DNA of 64,000 nucleotides from Lacibacter sediminis (GTDB lineage Bacteria; Bacteroidota; Bacteroidia; Chitinophagales; Chitinophagaceae): NCBI RefSeq assembly GCF_014168535.1, contig NZ_CP060007.1, positions 1 to 64,000 of the forward strand, read 5' to 3'. Shown piece by piece: positions 54,483 to 63,586 of this stretch (position 1 is its first letter; each line of letters starts with the position of its first letter). The notes under the pieces were generated by a model. It saw only the letters and a program-made list of their open reading frames with translations, ran no database searches and was not told where the DNA came from. The position numbers and the translations under genes were made by a program.

Positions 54483-54657
54483 TTCACGAAAAAAATGAAT
54501 AGGCAATAATCAACAGGCAATTGGCAAAGCGTGAAGCTTTGACATGCTATGTATTTTTGCCCGTTGCCTATTGACAATTGCCAATTGCTCTTCCTGTATT
54601 TCTTTGGAATTTGGTTTTTGTGTCTTGGATTTTCTTGTATGCCTTTCTTGTGCCTTT
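54483..54657. repeat. degenerate intergenic repeats
   Basis: GCAATTGGCAA (54517-54527) recurs inverted as TTGCCAATTGC (54578-54588), and AATAGGCAA (54498-54506) recurs inverted as TTGCCTATT (54564-54572). Related words lie at 7745-7780. The 54610-54657 segment is T/C-rich with TTGTGTCTTGG and CTTGTGCC, similar to 57995-58045. No gene is seen. Confidence 0.5.
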
Positions 54658-55518
54658 CTACCTTAATTCTTTCTTCCTTGCAATCTGCAATAACTGTAAG
54701 TGAGGTTGTAAATGCACCAGGCTGTCTTTCTGTAGAAACTGGCGGAGATGTTTGTGGAAATGACTGTAATCGTAGTAACCATACACACCGTAATGAAACG
54801 TTTGCGGACGGCTCACGATATGGCTCACAGCTTTGCGTATACGCAACACCTGTAAGGCCTGCTTGCTGCTCACACCCGTGCCCGATTCAAAATAACGTTG
54901 CAACGTGCGTGTGGAAATGCTGTAATGTGCAGCAAGATCTTCAATGGTAGTATTGAAATTATTATTGATCACTGCTTTCTGCAGGATCTCTGTAACAATA
55001 TTGATGGGTTGTAAAGAACCACGGTATTGTTCAACAGTATCTTCGTAATGATTGGTAAGCAGCTGCACACGTTTTTCAAAAGAGCCTGCATGCTTAATGT
55101 TATTGATGAGCTGTTGATCCATGAGATAACTCAATGGAAACATGGTGCCGCTGTACTCCGAAAAATTCACCTTCTTCTCAAAGATCACCGGGCTCACTTT
55201 AAACTTAATACCAAATACAGAATTTCCCGGACGATGAAACGCTTCAATGTTATTGAGCCTCGGCAAAAAACCATCACCTCTCATTTGCTGACGGTTCTGT
55301 TCGATCTGCATATCGTAAGGCGATCCTAAATTAATGAGATACGAATAACCAAGGTTGGGAAACAATACATCACTGAAACCATCAGGATATTTTTGCCAGA
55401 GATGATCAAACTTTGTTTGCCAGAAGAATTCAATAAACAGAGATAAAGGTCCCGTTACATGATGTCGGTGATAGTTAGTTTCGAAGTGATCGCTATGAAC
55501 AAATTCAATGTGTTGCAC
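54658..55518 (-). CDS. AraC-family transcriptional regulator
   Basis: The 286-residue protein has an N-terminal sensor region of the DUF6597 type (FIEFFWQTKFDHLWQKYPDG, a segment with RRPGNSVFGIKFKVSP-like pattern) and a C-terminal AraC HTH domain (about 190-280): TTIEDLAAHYSISTRTLQRYFESGTGVSSK, then YDYSHFHKHLRQFL. The start is GTG at 55518, since a stop lies four codons upstream and no ATG is available. The ligand is unknown. It does not share a transcript with the barrel gene. Confidence 0.88.
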   Translation of the reverse strand: MQHIEFVHSDHFETNYHRHHVTGPLSLFIEFFWQTKFDHLWQKYPDGFSDVLFPNLGYSYLINLGSPYDMQIEQNRQQMRGDGFLPRLNNIEAFHRPGNSVFGIKFKVSPVIFEKKVNFSEYSGTMFPLSYLMDQQLINNIKHAGSFEKRVQLLTNHYEDTVEQYRGSLQPINIVTEILQKAVINNNFNTTIEDLAAHYSISTRTLQRYFESGTGVSSKQALQVLRIRKAVSHIVSRPQTFHYGVYGYYDYSHFHKHLRQFLQKDSLVHLQPHLQLLQIARKKELR

Positions 55519-55594
55519 GGGAGCAAATTATAAAACAACAACAGCAACCACAATCTTTTCATGATGAATGGCTTCCGCTTATCAACTATTTACA

Positions 55595-55864
55595 TTAACG
55601 CTTTATTAGCAAACCATAAAGCAACATACCAAGCGTTAGTAACACGTGCAGCAACAGCCATCCTTTTTGCCAGCTTTTTCTGTTAGTCCACTTAACAGCT
55701 GGGTTAAACGGATCGAAGATCAATGCAATACCCAAATTGGAAGCTGCTGAAACAAGATCCTTACTCACCAACAGAAAGTAAAGACTTAATAAAACAAATG
55801 CAGCATAAGCCCAGCGGTTAACGGTTGTGCTGATGTCTTTGGGAGTTGTTTTCTCTGATGTCAT
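55595..55864 (-). CDS. small membrane protein, family unknown
   Basis: The 89-residue protein has three hydrophobic stretches: WAYAAFVLLSLYFLLVS near 18-34, a weaker one near 42-50, and WLLLHVLLTLGMLLYGLLI near 69-87. An NPAVKWTNRKSW segment lies before the last helix. No family is recognised. It is 76 bases upstream of the AraC gene on the same strand, so the pair may be cotranscribed. Confidence 0.65.
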   Translation of the reverse strand: MTSEKTTPKDISTTVNRWAYAAFVLLSLYFLLVSKDLVSAASNLGIALIFDPFNPAVKWTNRKSWQKGWLLLHVLLTLGMLLYGLLIKR

Positions 55865-56286
55865 AACAAATGTTTACCAATGAGTGTAGCAATTCAGTTA
55901 CTTGTTACAACTCCCTGTGTTAACAAAATATGATCAATAACTCTGTCAACTGTTGAGTCACGAACACTGAAATTGTTTTTGCATACAGGTTTTTTGTTTT
56001 GTTGAATCAACATCAATCACAGATCTCTGAAACTAAAACAAATAAACAGCCTGTTGCACGCAGGTTATTGCTCACAGATTACGCAGATGAACACAGATTT
56101 TTATTCAGCAAACTGAACGGAGATACTATGTAATGATTATCTAAAATCTATCCGTGCAAATCTGTGTAATCTGTGAGCAATACTATTCATTCGTGAAATT
56201 CGTGGCGCCTGGCTCATCCATTCGTGTAAACAAAAAAGCCACCGGATATTCTCCAGTGGCTCGTGTAATTATCAGCAGTATAAAAA
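55865..56286. repeat. gene-free region with degenerate repeats
   Basis: No credible gene is seen. It contains ATCTGTG/AATCTGTG words (56155-56180, CGTGCAAATCTGTG and TAATCTGTGAGC) and their reverse complements around 56065-56100 (CTCACAGATTACGCAG). At 56185-56212 lies ATTCATTCGTGAAATTCG, similar to 7818-7850. The right end is the desaturase terminator. Confidence 0.55.
56231..56262 (-). terminator. terminator of the desaturase gene
   Basis: On the minus strand a ten-base stem (56237-56246 with 56252-56261, one mismatch) surrounds a 5-base loop and ends in TTTTTT (the A-run at 56232-56237 on the plus strand). Confidence 0.8.
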
Positions 56287-57048
56287 TTAATGCTTGAGTT
56301 TTTGCTGTGGCAGGTGCACAGGTTTTAAACGAATGATACGTAACGCATGCATCACACGCATGATCACAAAGGTGAGATCAAACTCATACCACTTACGTGC
56401 AAAGTTTGCATTGTCTTTATCCTTGTGGTGATTGTTCTGAAACAGTTCACCCATCAGCAACACACCCCATGGCGTGGTGTTCTTACTGTGGTCTTCAATT
56501 TTATAATTGCGGTAACCCATCTTATGACCAAACCAGTTTACAATGGCACCTTGAATTGGTCCCATCAAAAAATGAATGGGCAATAACAGGAACCACCAGA
56601 AGCTTGGTGCAAAAAAGAAATAGAAGGCAACATACCCTGCAATAAAAAACCCACGGGTAATATTGTTATGACCAAACTTATCCAACTTATCCCAAACAGG
56701 TAAGTACTCACGGGTAAATTCAGGATCGGGAACATTCTTGCCCGTAACAAAACCGCTGAAGATGCGTGCCGTGTGCACCATCATTTGCCAGATATCTTTA
56801 AAGAAGTGTGGTGAGTGCGGATCTTTCTCTGTATCGCTGTATGCGTGGTGCATACGATGCATCACTGCATACGCACGTGGCACCAAAAAAGAAGAACCCT
56901 GTACAAACCATGTTAAGAAGTAAAATGTTTTTTCCCAGCCCGGCTTTGCCGTGTACATCTGGTGGGAAGCATACCGATGAAGAAAGAATGAGTGAAAGAA
57001 CAAACTTAAAAACCAATGCAATGTAAAAAACAAGAGAATCGCTGTCAT
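56287..57048 (-). CDS. membrane fatty-acid (acyl-CoA/acyl-lipid) desaturase
   Basis: The 253-residue protein has four membrane segments and the three histidine boxes that bind the di-iron centre: HRYASH near residue 24, HRMHH near 63, and NNHHKDKDN near 207. The PRAYAVMHRMHHAYSDTEKD block is typical. It introduces a double bond in acyl chains in the inner membrane. Longer in-frame starts exist (57096, 57255) but would add a hydrophobic region not typical of the family; the ATG at 57048 is chosen. Confidence 0.9.
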   Translation of the reverse strand: MTAILLFFTLHWFLSLFFHSFFLHRYASHQMYTAKPGWEKTFYFLTWFVQGSSFLVPRAYAVMHRMHHAYSDTEKDPHSPHFFKDIWQMMVHTARIFSGFVTGKNVPDPEFTREYLPVWDKLDKFGHNNITRGFFIAGYVAFYFFFAPSFWWFLLLPIHFLMGPIQGAIVNWFGHKMGYRNYKIEDHSKNTTPWGVLLMGELFQNNHHKDKDNANFARKWYEFDLTFVIMRVMHALRIIRLKPVHLPQQKLKH

Positions 57049-57332
57049 GAGAAACGTAAATAGAATAAATGAAATAAGGTTGCAAAGAAAGCACATAAAA
57101 AGCACAACACATGAACTGTAGAAAAACAAGACCAAGATTTTACTGAATGAATGAACAGTTAGCCGTAGAAACAAACAACCGTGTGTAAAACAATCACTTA
57201 AATTATCGTTTTGTTTGCCAATTACATTCAGTAACTTCCTGTTACAAAACCCCACCCTCTTGATTTCCTGCGCTTAGTTCGGCCCCGTTGATTGCTGCCA
57301 ACTTCTATTTTTTTACTCAAAACCATCCACAC

Positions 57333-57869
57333 ATGAAACATGTTTTCCTGGTAGCCGCCATTATTGGTTTAATGCTGGCCTGTAACAACGAAACCGAAAA
57401 ACCTGCCGATGCTGCAACCACTACGTCAACAGCAGCAACGCCAACCGATTTGCCTTACACCGCCTCTTACTCGAGCGAATGGGATACCAATGTATCGGAT
57501 GCCGATGTAAAGACCGTGCTCACCAGTTATAAAGACTGGGCCGATGGAAATATGGACGGACTGATGGCGGCCATTGCCGACTCCATCTGGGTAGACCGTT
57601 GGGATGGCCACAGCGCCAATTATGCCAAAGCCGATCTGCAGAAAATGTGGGCCCTTTCCAGAGACAGCCTCAGCTCGGTGCAAATTGAAATGGAAGCCTG
57701 GCATAAAATGCGCAGCGTAAAACAGAAAGACAGCATCATTGTAGTGTGGTATAAACAAATTGATACCTACAAAGATGGCAGGATCGATTCGGCACGTTGG
57801 CACGATATTAATATGGTAAAAGGAGGAAAGCTTGTGTGGTACAGCCAATACAGGCGCCCGTTGAAATAA
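57333..57869 (+). CDS. lipoprotein with NTF2-like (SnoaL) domain
   Basis: The 178-residue protein has a lipoprotein signal (MKHVFLVAAIIGLMLAC, lipid Cys at 17), a Thr/Ala-rich spacer and an NTF2-like body: VLTSYKDWADGNMDGLMAAI, DSIWVDRWDGHSANYAKADL, and a C-terminal GGKLVWYSQYRRPLK. Its base composition is clearly GC-richer than its neighbours. The start is the ATG preceding the lipobox. It ends at a terminator hairpin and appears monocistronic. Confidence 0.78.
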   Translation: MKHVFLVAAIIGLMLACNNETEKPADAATTTSTAATPTDLPYTASYSSEWDTNVSDADVKTVLTSYKDWADGNMDGLMAAIADSIWVDRWDGHSANYAKADLQKMWALSRDSLSSVQIEMEAWHKMRSVKQKDSIIVVWYKQIDTYKDGRIDSARWHDINMVKGGKLVWYSQYRRPLK

Positions 57870-57915
57870 TACAGGAGAACCACTTACCTCATAAAGCCCT
57901 TGATCGAAAACACAG

Positions 57916-57948
57916 AGCATCAGTCGGAAGGTTGGTGCTTTTTTTTTG
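57916..57948 (+). terminator. terminator after the NTF2-like lipoprotein gene
   Basis: AGCATCA (57916-57922) pairs with TGGTGCT (57933-57939), with one wobble, and a T-run of about nine bases follows. Confidence 0.7.
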
Positions 57949-58054
57949 TTTGCATGTAGTGCCTTGATTTTTTGGATTTTGGAGTTTGGATTTTCTTCCT
58001 TGTGTCTTTCTTGAACCTTGTTCCTTGTGCCTTCTTTCTTGCTTCTCTCTTTTC

Positions 58055-58062
58055 TAACTTTA
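58055..58062 (+). promoter_or_regulatory. candidate -7 box of the Vsr gene
   Basis: TAACTTTA matches TAnnTTTG with one mismatch and lies 4 bases before the ATG at 58067. Confidence 0.35.
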
Positions 58063-58066
58063 TTCC

Positions 58067-58480
58067 ATGGCCGATGTACATACTAAGGAGCAGCGTCGTT
58101 TTAATATGCAACAGATCAAAGGCAAAAACACAAAGCCTGAAATGCTGGTGCGGAAATATTTACATGCACAGGGCTTTCGTTACAAACTCCACGACAAAAC
58201 ATTACCCGGCAAACCCGATCTCGTATTACCGAAATACAAAACAGTCATCTTTATTCATGGATGTTTCTGGCATGGCCACAGGAACTGTAAATACTTTATA
58301 GTTCCTAAAACAAGAACAGAGTGGTGGACGGATAAGATCAATAAGAATATTGCCAACGATTTGAAAGCAATGAAGCTGCTGAAGAAAGATGGCTGGAAAA
58401 TCATCACCATCTGGGAATGCAAACTCAAACCCGTAAAGCTTCAACAAGCACTTACCGCTCTGGTAAAAAAACTCTCTTGA
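58067..58480 (+). CDS. vsr: Vsr-type DNA mismatch endonuclease
   Basis: The 137-residue protein matches the very-short-patch repair nuclease family: RRFNMQQIKGKNTKPEMLVRKYLHAQGFRYKLH at the N-terminus, LPGKPDLVLPKYKTVIFIHGCFWHGHRNCKYF (active-site Asp in GKPDLV; His residues and Cys of the zinc/metal site), and WKIITIWECKLK. Vsr nicks beside T:G mismatches left by deamination of 5-methylcytosine and normally lies next to a Dcm-type cytosine methylase. None is present here; a small gene and an McrBC-type pair follow. Confidence 0.93.
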   Translation: MADVHTKEQRRFNMQQIKGKNTKPEMLVRKYLHAQGFRYKLHDKTLPGKPDLVLPKYKTVIFIHGCFWHGHRNCKYFIVPKTRTEWWTDKINKNIANDLKAMKLLKKDGWKIITIWECKLKPVKLQQALTALVKKLS

Positions 58481-58576
58481 TTAAATACTCCCACGAACCG
58501 AACGTGACTTAAAGGCAAATGTACTTTACGTCACATGCTTTACTATTGTTTTCATGGACATGAAAACCAAAATACC

Positions 58577-58816
58577 ATGACTAATAAACAAGTATATTCT
58601 CTTTGCGAAGCAGTTGCAGATATTGCCTATATAGCTTCAAAAGAAAATTATGAAATTAAAGATAGCCGTAGAAAGTTTGCACAGTTTATAGAATGGGCAA
58701 GAGAGTTCGAGTTAATTCATAGAAACATAGAGTGGGGGTTAAACTTCGAACCTCAATATATTGATTCTATTTATCACTTTACTATCTTTAAAATTAATCA
58801 ATGGTCTAACTTATGA
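58577..58816 (+). CDS. small unknown protein between vsr and mcrB
   Basis: The 79-residue acidic/aromatic protein (MTNKQVYSLCEAVADIAYIA onward) is helical by pattern and has a SRRKFAQFIEWAREFEL segment and a C-terminal YIDSIYHFTIFKINQWSNL. The first ATG with a sensible context is 58577; an earlier in-frame ATG at 58535 is possible. No family is recognised. It lies 97 bases before the McrB-like gene in strongly AT-rich sequence, so it may be an accessory or regulator of that system. Confidence 0.55.
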   Translation: MTNKQVYSLCEAVADIAYIASKENYEIKDSRRKFAQFIEWAREFELIHRNIEWGLNFEPQYIDSIYHFTIFKINQWSNL

Positions 58817-58913
58817 TAGACTAATTACTTTAGCAATTAATAAAAAAATGGTTTGTTTTGAATTTAATTTTATTGGGTGCTAAAAACTAGCTATTTTATG
58901 CTAGCATTTAAAT

Positions 58914-61244
58914 ATGAAAATAATACGACAGATAACCCGGGAAAGCATTCTATCTGCTATTGAAAAAATTAATGAAAACTCTGAATTACGATCAGGGAGA
59001 GAATCGACTAGTTATGACTTAGTCATCAATGGCGAAAGATATCCCCCAATATTAGTTTTATCTGAAGCGAATAAAATTTTGGGCGGACAACAACTTACAT
59101 TAAATGACTTTGGAAATTCAACGAAAGTAGCTTTTGATATATTGGAGAAGCTAGGGTTCTCAGTTGAAAAGAAATCTAATTTCTCTGAAATAGTTAACAA
59201 GGTTAATAAAGTTGATCTAGAAATTTATTTTCAATTATTAAAGAGCATAGTAAATAAGTTTTCACTTAAAAAAGACGACAAGAGGCTAGTTTTCAGTACA
59301 AAGCAACAGCAATTGAATTTTATTATTGGCCAACGATATTGCTTGGTTTTAAAAAACAAAAATTCCAAAAGCGAAGTTGGGTTTATCACTTACAAGCAAA
59401 TTAATAATCTAAGCAGTGAGTTTGATGGAACTCCTTTAGCATATTACAACATCTCTGAAAACTTTCAAGATCTTGAAAGGTATAATGCTACGATCATGAA
59501 AGCTATTGAACAGGAGCTTACAAGAACTAGAAGCTCTGGTTTTTTAAATAATGACGACAACGATTTTAGAGAATCAATTTTTAAAGAATCTGCAATGCCA
59601 TTATCAAAAGAATCACGTAAGGTTTGGATAGAAAAAACATTGGTTGAGGGTAGAAATGATAGAGAAGACGGTAATTATGCACTTGGAAAAATGATGTGGT
59701 CTCCTCAAAAAGATAAAAGAGGTGCGGATATTTATTCTTTAATGCGGGAAGTTGAAAAAGGGGATGTTATTATACATCTGACTAATAATAATGCTTTCAC
59801 TGGTGTTTCAAGGGTTAGATCGAAGTACAAAGAAGGCAAAGGGCTAAAAAATACAGAATGGGAAGGGCCGGCATATTTGATAGAGCTTGAAGGCTTCGTT
59901 CCGATACAACCGATAGATCGTAGATTAATTCTAAATGACTTTTATAAGCAACAACTTTTAACAATAAAAGAAAATAACAGAGTATTCTATAACTCTGAAC
60001 TTAATCTCAATCAAGGGGCTTATATAACAGAATGCCCAGTTGAGTTATGTAACATTATAAATGCAGAATATTTTAAACTCACAGGTGAGTCATTACCTTA
60101 TATCGATCAATCAGTATCAATGATCCACAATCTCAGTTTTTCTATTAACCAATTTGTAGATGACCTAAATAACACCGGCTTTTTCTTCAACAAGTCAACT
60201 GTAGCTAGATTTGTTTCAGCAATGGTTTCAAAGCCTTTTGTTATTCTTACAGGGTTATCTGGATCTGGCAAAACAAAACTTGCCCAAACTTTTGTTACTT
60301 GGATCTGCGAAAATAGAAGCCAATTTTGTATTGTACCAGTTGGTGCAGATTGGACTAACAGGGAGCCTTTACTTGGTTATCCCAATGCTTTGAACCCCCA
60401 TGAATATGTAAAACCTGATAGTGGAGTTTTAGACTTAATAATTAAAGCAGGAAACCAACCTGACTTGCCGCATTTTTTGATATTGGATGAAATGAATCTA
60501 AGTCACGTGGAACGATATTTTGCCGATTTTTTAAGTGTAATGGAATCGAAAGAAGAAATTCCGTTATATGCAGAAGGAACGGTTGAGAATGGCGTTCCCG
60601 CAAAAATTCGAGTGCCTTCCAATTTATTCATTATCGGTACTGTTAACATTGATGAAACCACAAATATGTTCAGTCCTAAAGTACTTGATAGAGCAAACAC
60701 TATTGAGTTTCGGGTTACACAAGAGGAAATGAAAAGCTTTCTCGACAATATTAAAGACATCAACTTGGGCGCCCTAAATGGAAAAGGTGCAGGAATGGCC
60801 AAACCCTTTTTGGATATGGCAGCCAATAAATTATTTGCTACAGCAGATATTGATGCCATCAATAGAGCATTGGTTCAATTCTTTGGCGAACTAAAAAAGA
60901 CCGGAGCCGAATTTGGATATCGCAGTGCAACGGAAATTATGCGTTTGATCCATCAGTTAACTGTAGTGGACAATACACTAACAACCAACCAAAAAATTGA
61001 CATTGCCATCATGCAAAAGCTTCTGCCCAAGCTGCATGGCTCACGCAGAAAATTATGTCCGGTGCTTGAATCTTTGGGCTCCTTCTGTATTTCGGGTGAA
61101 GTCAAAATCATTAAGGATGTACTTGAAAAAAAAGACTTTGATTTCAATGGTGCAAATGTGCTTTATCCTTTGTCGCTTGAAAAAATTGCACGAATGTACA
61201 ATGGAGCTATAGATAATGGTTTTGCAAGTTTTGCTGAAGCATAA
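58914..61244 (+). CDS. mcrB: McrB-like AAA+ GTPase with N-terminal head and EVE-like reader
   Basis: This is a 776-residue multi-domain protein. Residues 1-82 form a head domain with the GRESTSYDLVINGERYPPIL pattern seen in ScoMcrA-like restriction proteins. Residues about 238-370 resemble an EVE/PUA-like modified-base reader (KVWIEKT, GKMMWSPQ, GDVIIHLTNNNAFTGVSRV). Residues about 430-690 are a McrB-type AAA+ motor: Walker A GLSGSGKT (447-454), Walker B LILDEMN (522-528), and the GTVNIDE motif (575-581). Such proteins recognise modified DNA and use GTP to drive a partner nuclease. The next gene starts 3 bases after the stop. Confidence 0.88.
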   Translation: MKIIRQITRESILSAIEKINENSELRSGRESTSYDLVINGERYPPILVLSEANKILGGQQLTLNDFGNSTKVAFDILEKLGFSVEKKSNFSEIVNKVNKVDLEIYFQLLKSIVNKFSLKKDDKRLVFSTKQQQLNFIIGQRYCLVLKNKNSKSEVGFITYKQINNLSSEFDGTPLAYYNISENFQDLERYNATIMKAIEQELTRTRSSGFLNNDDNDFRESIFKESAMPLSKESRKVWIEKTLVEGRNDREDGNYALGKMMWSPQKDKRGADIYSLMREVEKGDVIIHLTNNNAFTGVSRVRSKYKEGKGLKNTEWEGPAYLIELEGFVPIQPIDRRLILNDFYKQQLLTIKENNRVFYNSELNLNQGAYITECPVELCNIINAEYFKLTGESLPYIDQSVSMIHNLSFSINQFVDDLNNTGFFFNKSTVARFVSAMVSKPFVILTGLSGSGKTKLAQTFVTWICENRSQFCIVPVGADWTNREPLLGYPNALNPHEYVKPDSGVLDLIIKAGNQPDLPHFLILDEMNLSHVERYFADFLSVMESKEEIPLYAEGTVENGVPAKIRVPSNLFIIGTVNIDETTNMFSPKVLDRANTIEFRVTQEEMKSFLDNIKDINLGALNGKGAGMAKPFLDMAANKLFATADIDAINRALVQFFGELKKTGAEFGYRSATEIMRLIHQLTVVDNTLTTNQKIDIAIMQKLLPKLHGSRRKLCPVLESLGSFCISGEVKIIKDVLEKKDFDFNGANVLYPLSLEKIARMYNGAIDNGFASFAEA

Positions 61245-61247
61245 AGC

Positions 61248-63551
61248 ATGAAATCTGTATCACAAATAGAAATCAACCTTGATTCCATTCAGGAAGGTCT
61301 GCGGCTTTGGATAGATGCCCGCAGACCAGATTCGTTGTTTGATGCGGAGGAAAACGCTGAGGAGAACAACGAAGCAAGGTTTCAGCTGGTAGAAGGATGT
61401 TTATATGATTTTCAAATCAATGACCCTGAATTTGTATTAGGCGATATAGGCGAAAACATCATACAACAACACAAGCGTACTGCAAATCTGGGAACAATTT
61501 CACCCAATATTTTTGTGGGTACGCTTTCAATTCCATTATTAGAAAAAGAAACCAATCAGGAACTGTCTAAAGTTGAACTTGAAGTTCAATCTGTAAAAGC
61601 CGGTTATCGGAATGATTACCGTGACATGCTTGAATTCATAACTGAAAAATGCACTGACCTGCTATTGCAAGCGAACTCTCCGGTTTCACAACATTTTGAA
61701 ATTGACTACAGTAAAGACAGCCAAACACTTTACCAAAAATTTGCGTTTATAAAATCAGTTATCGGTACGGATGAATTTGCTGAAGCCGTTCATAGAATTG
61801 TAACTGCACCTGTAACGAAATGGAAAGAAACTACAGAAGAAAAAGATATTCGTAACGCAAGACGATTTTCAAACGCCAACATCAAAGAGGTATTAAAAGG
61901 TAGTAAACGAACCAAGTTGCCCCAAACTCACTATCTGAGAAGTTATGGCATTGAGACATTGCCGGAGCGAATTACTACTATCAGAAAAACAGATTCCGTC
62001 GATACTCCTGAAAATCGTTTCATAAAACACGCACTGGAAAACTTTCTAAAATTCTGTACAGACATTAATAGTAAGGCAAAACAATTCGGCCATACAAAAA
62101 TGCAAAACGAATCAGAAATCATGATTCGTGAATTGGAAAGTCAGTTACATCATTCAATCTTCAAGGAAATTTCCAGACCAACAACTTTAAAACTTAATAG
62201 TCCGGTCTTACAACGTAAAGAAGGTTATCGTGAAATACTTCGTGTATGGCTGATGTTTGATCTTGCAGCGAAACTCATTTGGAGCGGAGGCGATGATATT
62301 TACAGCGGTGGAAAAAAAGATATTGCCACATTATATGAATACTGGCTCTTTTTCAAATTACTGGATTTGTTTCAGACTATTTTCAATATTGAACCGAAAG
62401 ACATTTCGGATTTAATTAAAGAAACAGCTGACGGTTTAAACCTGCAGATAAGACAAGGGAAATTCACAGCGTTAAGGGGAGTTTATGATTCCGGTTCGAG
62501 AAAACTGAATATCCGGTTTAACTATAACCGATCATTCAGTGGTAAAAAAAGTTATCCTGATTCAGGCAGCTGGACTGCTACTTTACGACCCGACTATACA
62601 CTTTCTTTCTGGCCTTTTGGTATTTCAGAATCAGAGGCAGAGAAGCAGGAATTAATTGTTCATGTTCATTTTGATGCAAAATATAAAGTTGCCAATCTTG
62701 CAGATTTTTTGGAACAAAATTCAGACATGGAATTGGATGAAGAAAAAACCGAAAACCGCAAAGGCATTTACAAAAATGGTGACCTTTTGAAAATGCATGC
62801 TTACAAAGATGCTATTAGAAGAACCGGAGGGGCATATGTATTATATCCGGGTGATAAATCGATCAATCAAAAAGGGTTTCACGAAATCATTCCTGGTCTC
62901 GGAGCTTTTCCAGTACGTCCTTCCAAAGTGGACAGTGGTATCGGCGAATTGAAAGCGTTTATTCTTGAGATAATTGAACACTTTATTAACCGGGCTTCAC
63001 AAAGAGAAAAACTGGCCTTTAGAACTTTTGATATTTATAAGAATCCGCCTGAATCGGATAATGAAGTTAGAGAGCCTTTACCAGAAACATACAACACAAA
63101 CAGGGATCTGATTCCAGACGAAACTTTTGTGTTAGTTGGGTTCTATAATTCATCGGAACATTACGATTGGATTAAAAAAAACAAATACTACAATTTCAGA
63201 ACGGATACACGAACTGGTTCTCTAATACTGGATAAAGAAACTGTAAGTGCAAAATATTTGCTTCTTCATAAAACTGGAGATACAAATTCAGGTGATTTGT
63301 GGAAAATTGTAAGCAAAGGACCACGAGTTTTTTCAAAAAATGCTTTAGTTAAAAAAGGTTATCCATCAACGTCAAGCTCATCCTCTGAGGAGAAATATTA
63401 TTTAATTATAGAAATTGAAAAAGTAAGCGATCTGGAATTCGAGAATACAAAATGGGACTTTAGAAAGCTGGCTAATTATTCGCCTGGTAGAGCATCTGCA
63501 GTTCCCTTTACGGCAAGTCTAACAGAGCTAATGAAGAGTAAAGTTAAATAG
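61248..63551 (+). CDS. mcrC: McrC-like DUF2357 nuclease subunit
   Basis: The 767-residue protein pairs with the preceding McrB-like GTPase (3-base gap). The N-terminal half (about 1-250) is a DUF2357-type scaffold, followed by helical regions. The nuclease core is at about 440-490: Pro448-Asp449 in LRPDYTL and Asp476-Ala-Lys478 in HVHFDAKY, a PD-D-x-K active site. In McrBC systems this subunit cuts DNA after GTP-driven translocation. It is longer than E. coli McrC (about 348 residues), as is normal for the DUF2357 branch. Confidence 0.86.
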   Translation: MKSVSQIEINLDSIQEGLRLWIDARRPDSLFDAEENAEENNEARFQLVEGCLYDFQINDPEFVLGDIGENIIQQHKRTANLGTISPNIFVGTLSIPLLEKETNQELSKVELEVQSVKAGYRNDYRDMLEFITEKCTDLLLQANSPVSQHFEIDYSKDSQTLYQKFAFIKSVIGTDEFAEAVHRIVTAPVTKWKETTEEKDIRNARRFSNANIKEVLKGSKRTKLPQTHYLRSYGIETLPERITTIRKTDSVDTPENRFIKHALENFLKFCTDINSKAKQFGHTKMQNESEIMIRELESQLHHSIFKEISRPTTLKLNSPVLQRKEGYREILRVWLMFDLAAKLIWSGGDDIYSGGKKDIATLYEYWLFFKLLDLFQTIFNIEPKDISDLIKETADGLNLQIRQGKFTALRGVYDSGSRKLNIRFNYNRSFSGKKSYPDSGSWTATLRPDYTLSFWPFGISESEAEKQELIVHVHFDAKYKVANLADFLEQNSDMELDEEKTENRKGIYKNGDLLKMHAYKDAIRRTGGAYVLYPGDKSINQKGFHEIIPGLGAFPVRPSKVDSGIGELKAFILEIIEHFINRASQREKLAFRTFDIYKNPPESDNEVREPLPETYNTNRDLIPDETFVLVGFYNSSEHYDWIKKNKYYNFRTDTRTGSLILDKETVSAKYLLLHKTGDTNSGDLWKIVSKGPRVFSKNALVKKGYPSTSSSSSEEKYYLIIEIEKVSDLEFENTKWDFRKLANYSPGRASAVPFTASLTELMKSKVK

Positions 63552-63561
63552 TTAACGCCTT

Positions 63562-63586
63562 GGCTCGTGTCTCACGAACCTTTTTT
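63562..63586 (+). terminator. terminator of the McrBC-type operon
   Basis: GGCTCGTG (63562-63569) pairs with CACGAACC (63573-63580), with one mismatch, around a TCT loop and runs into TTTTTT. Confidence 0.8.
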
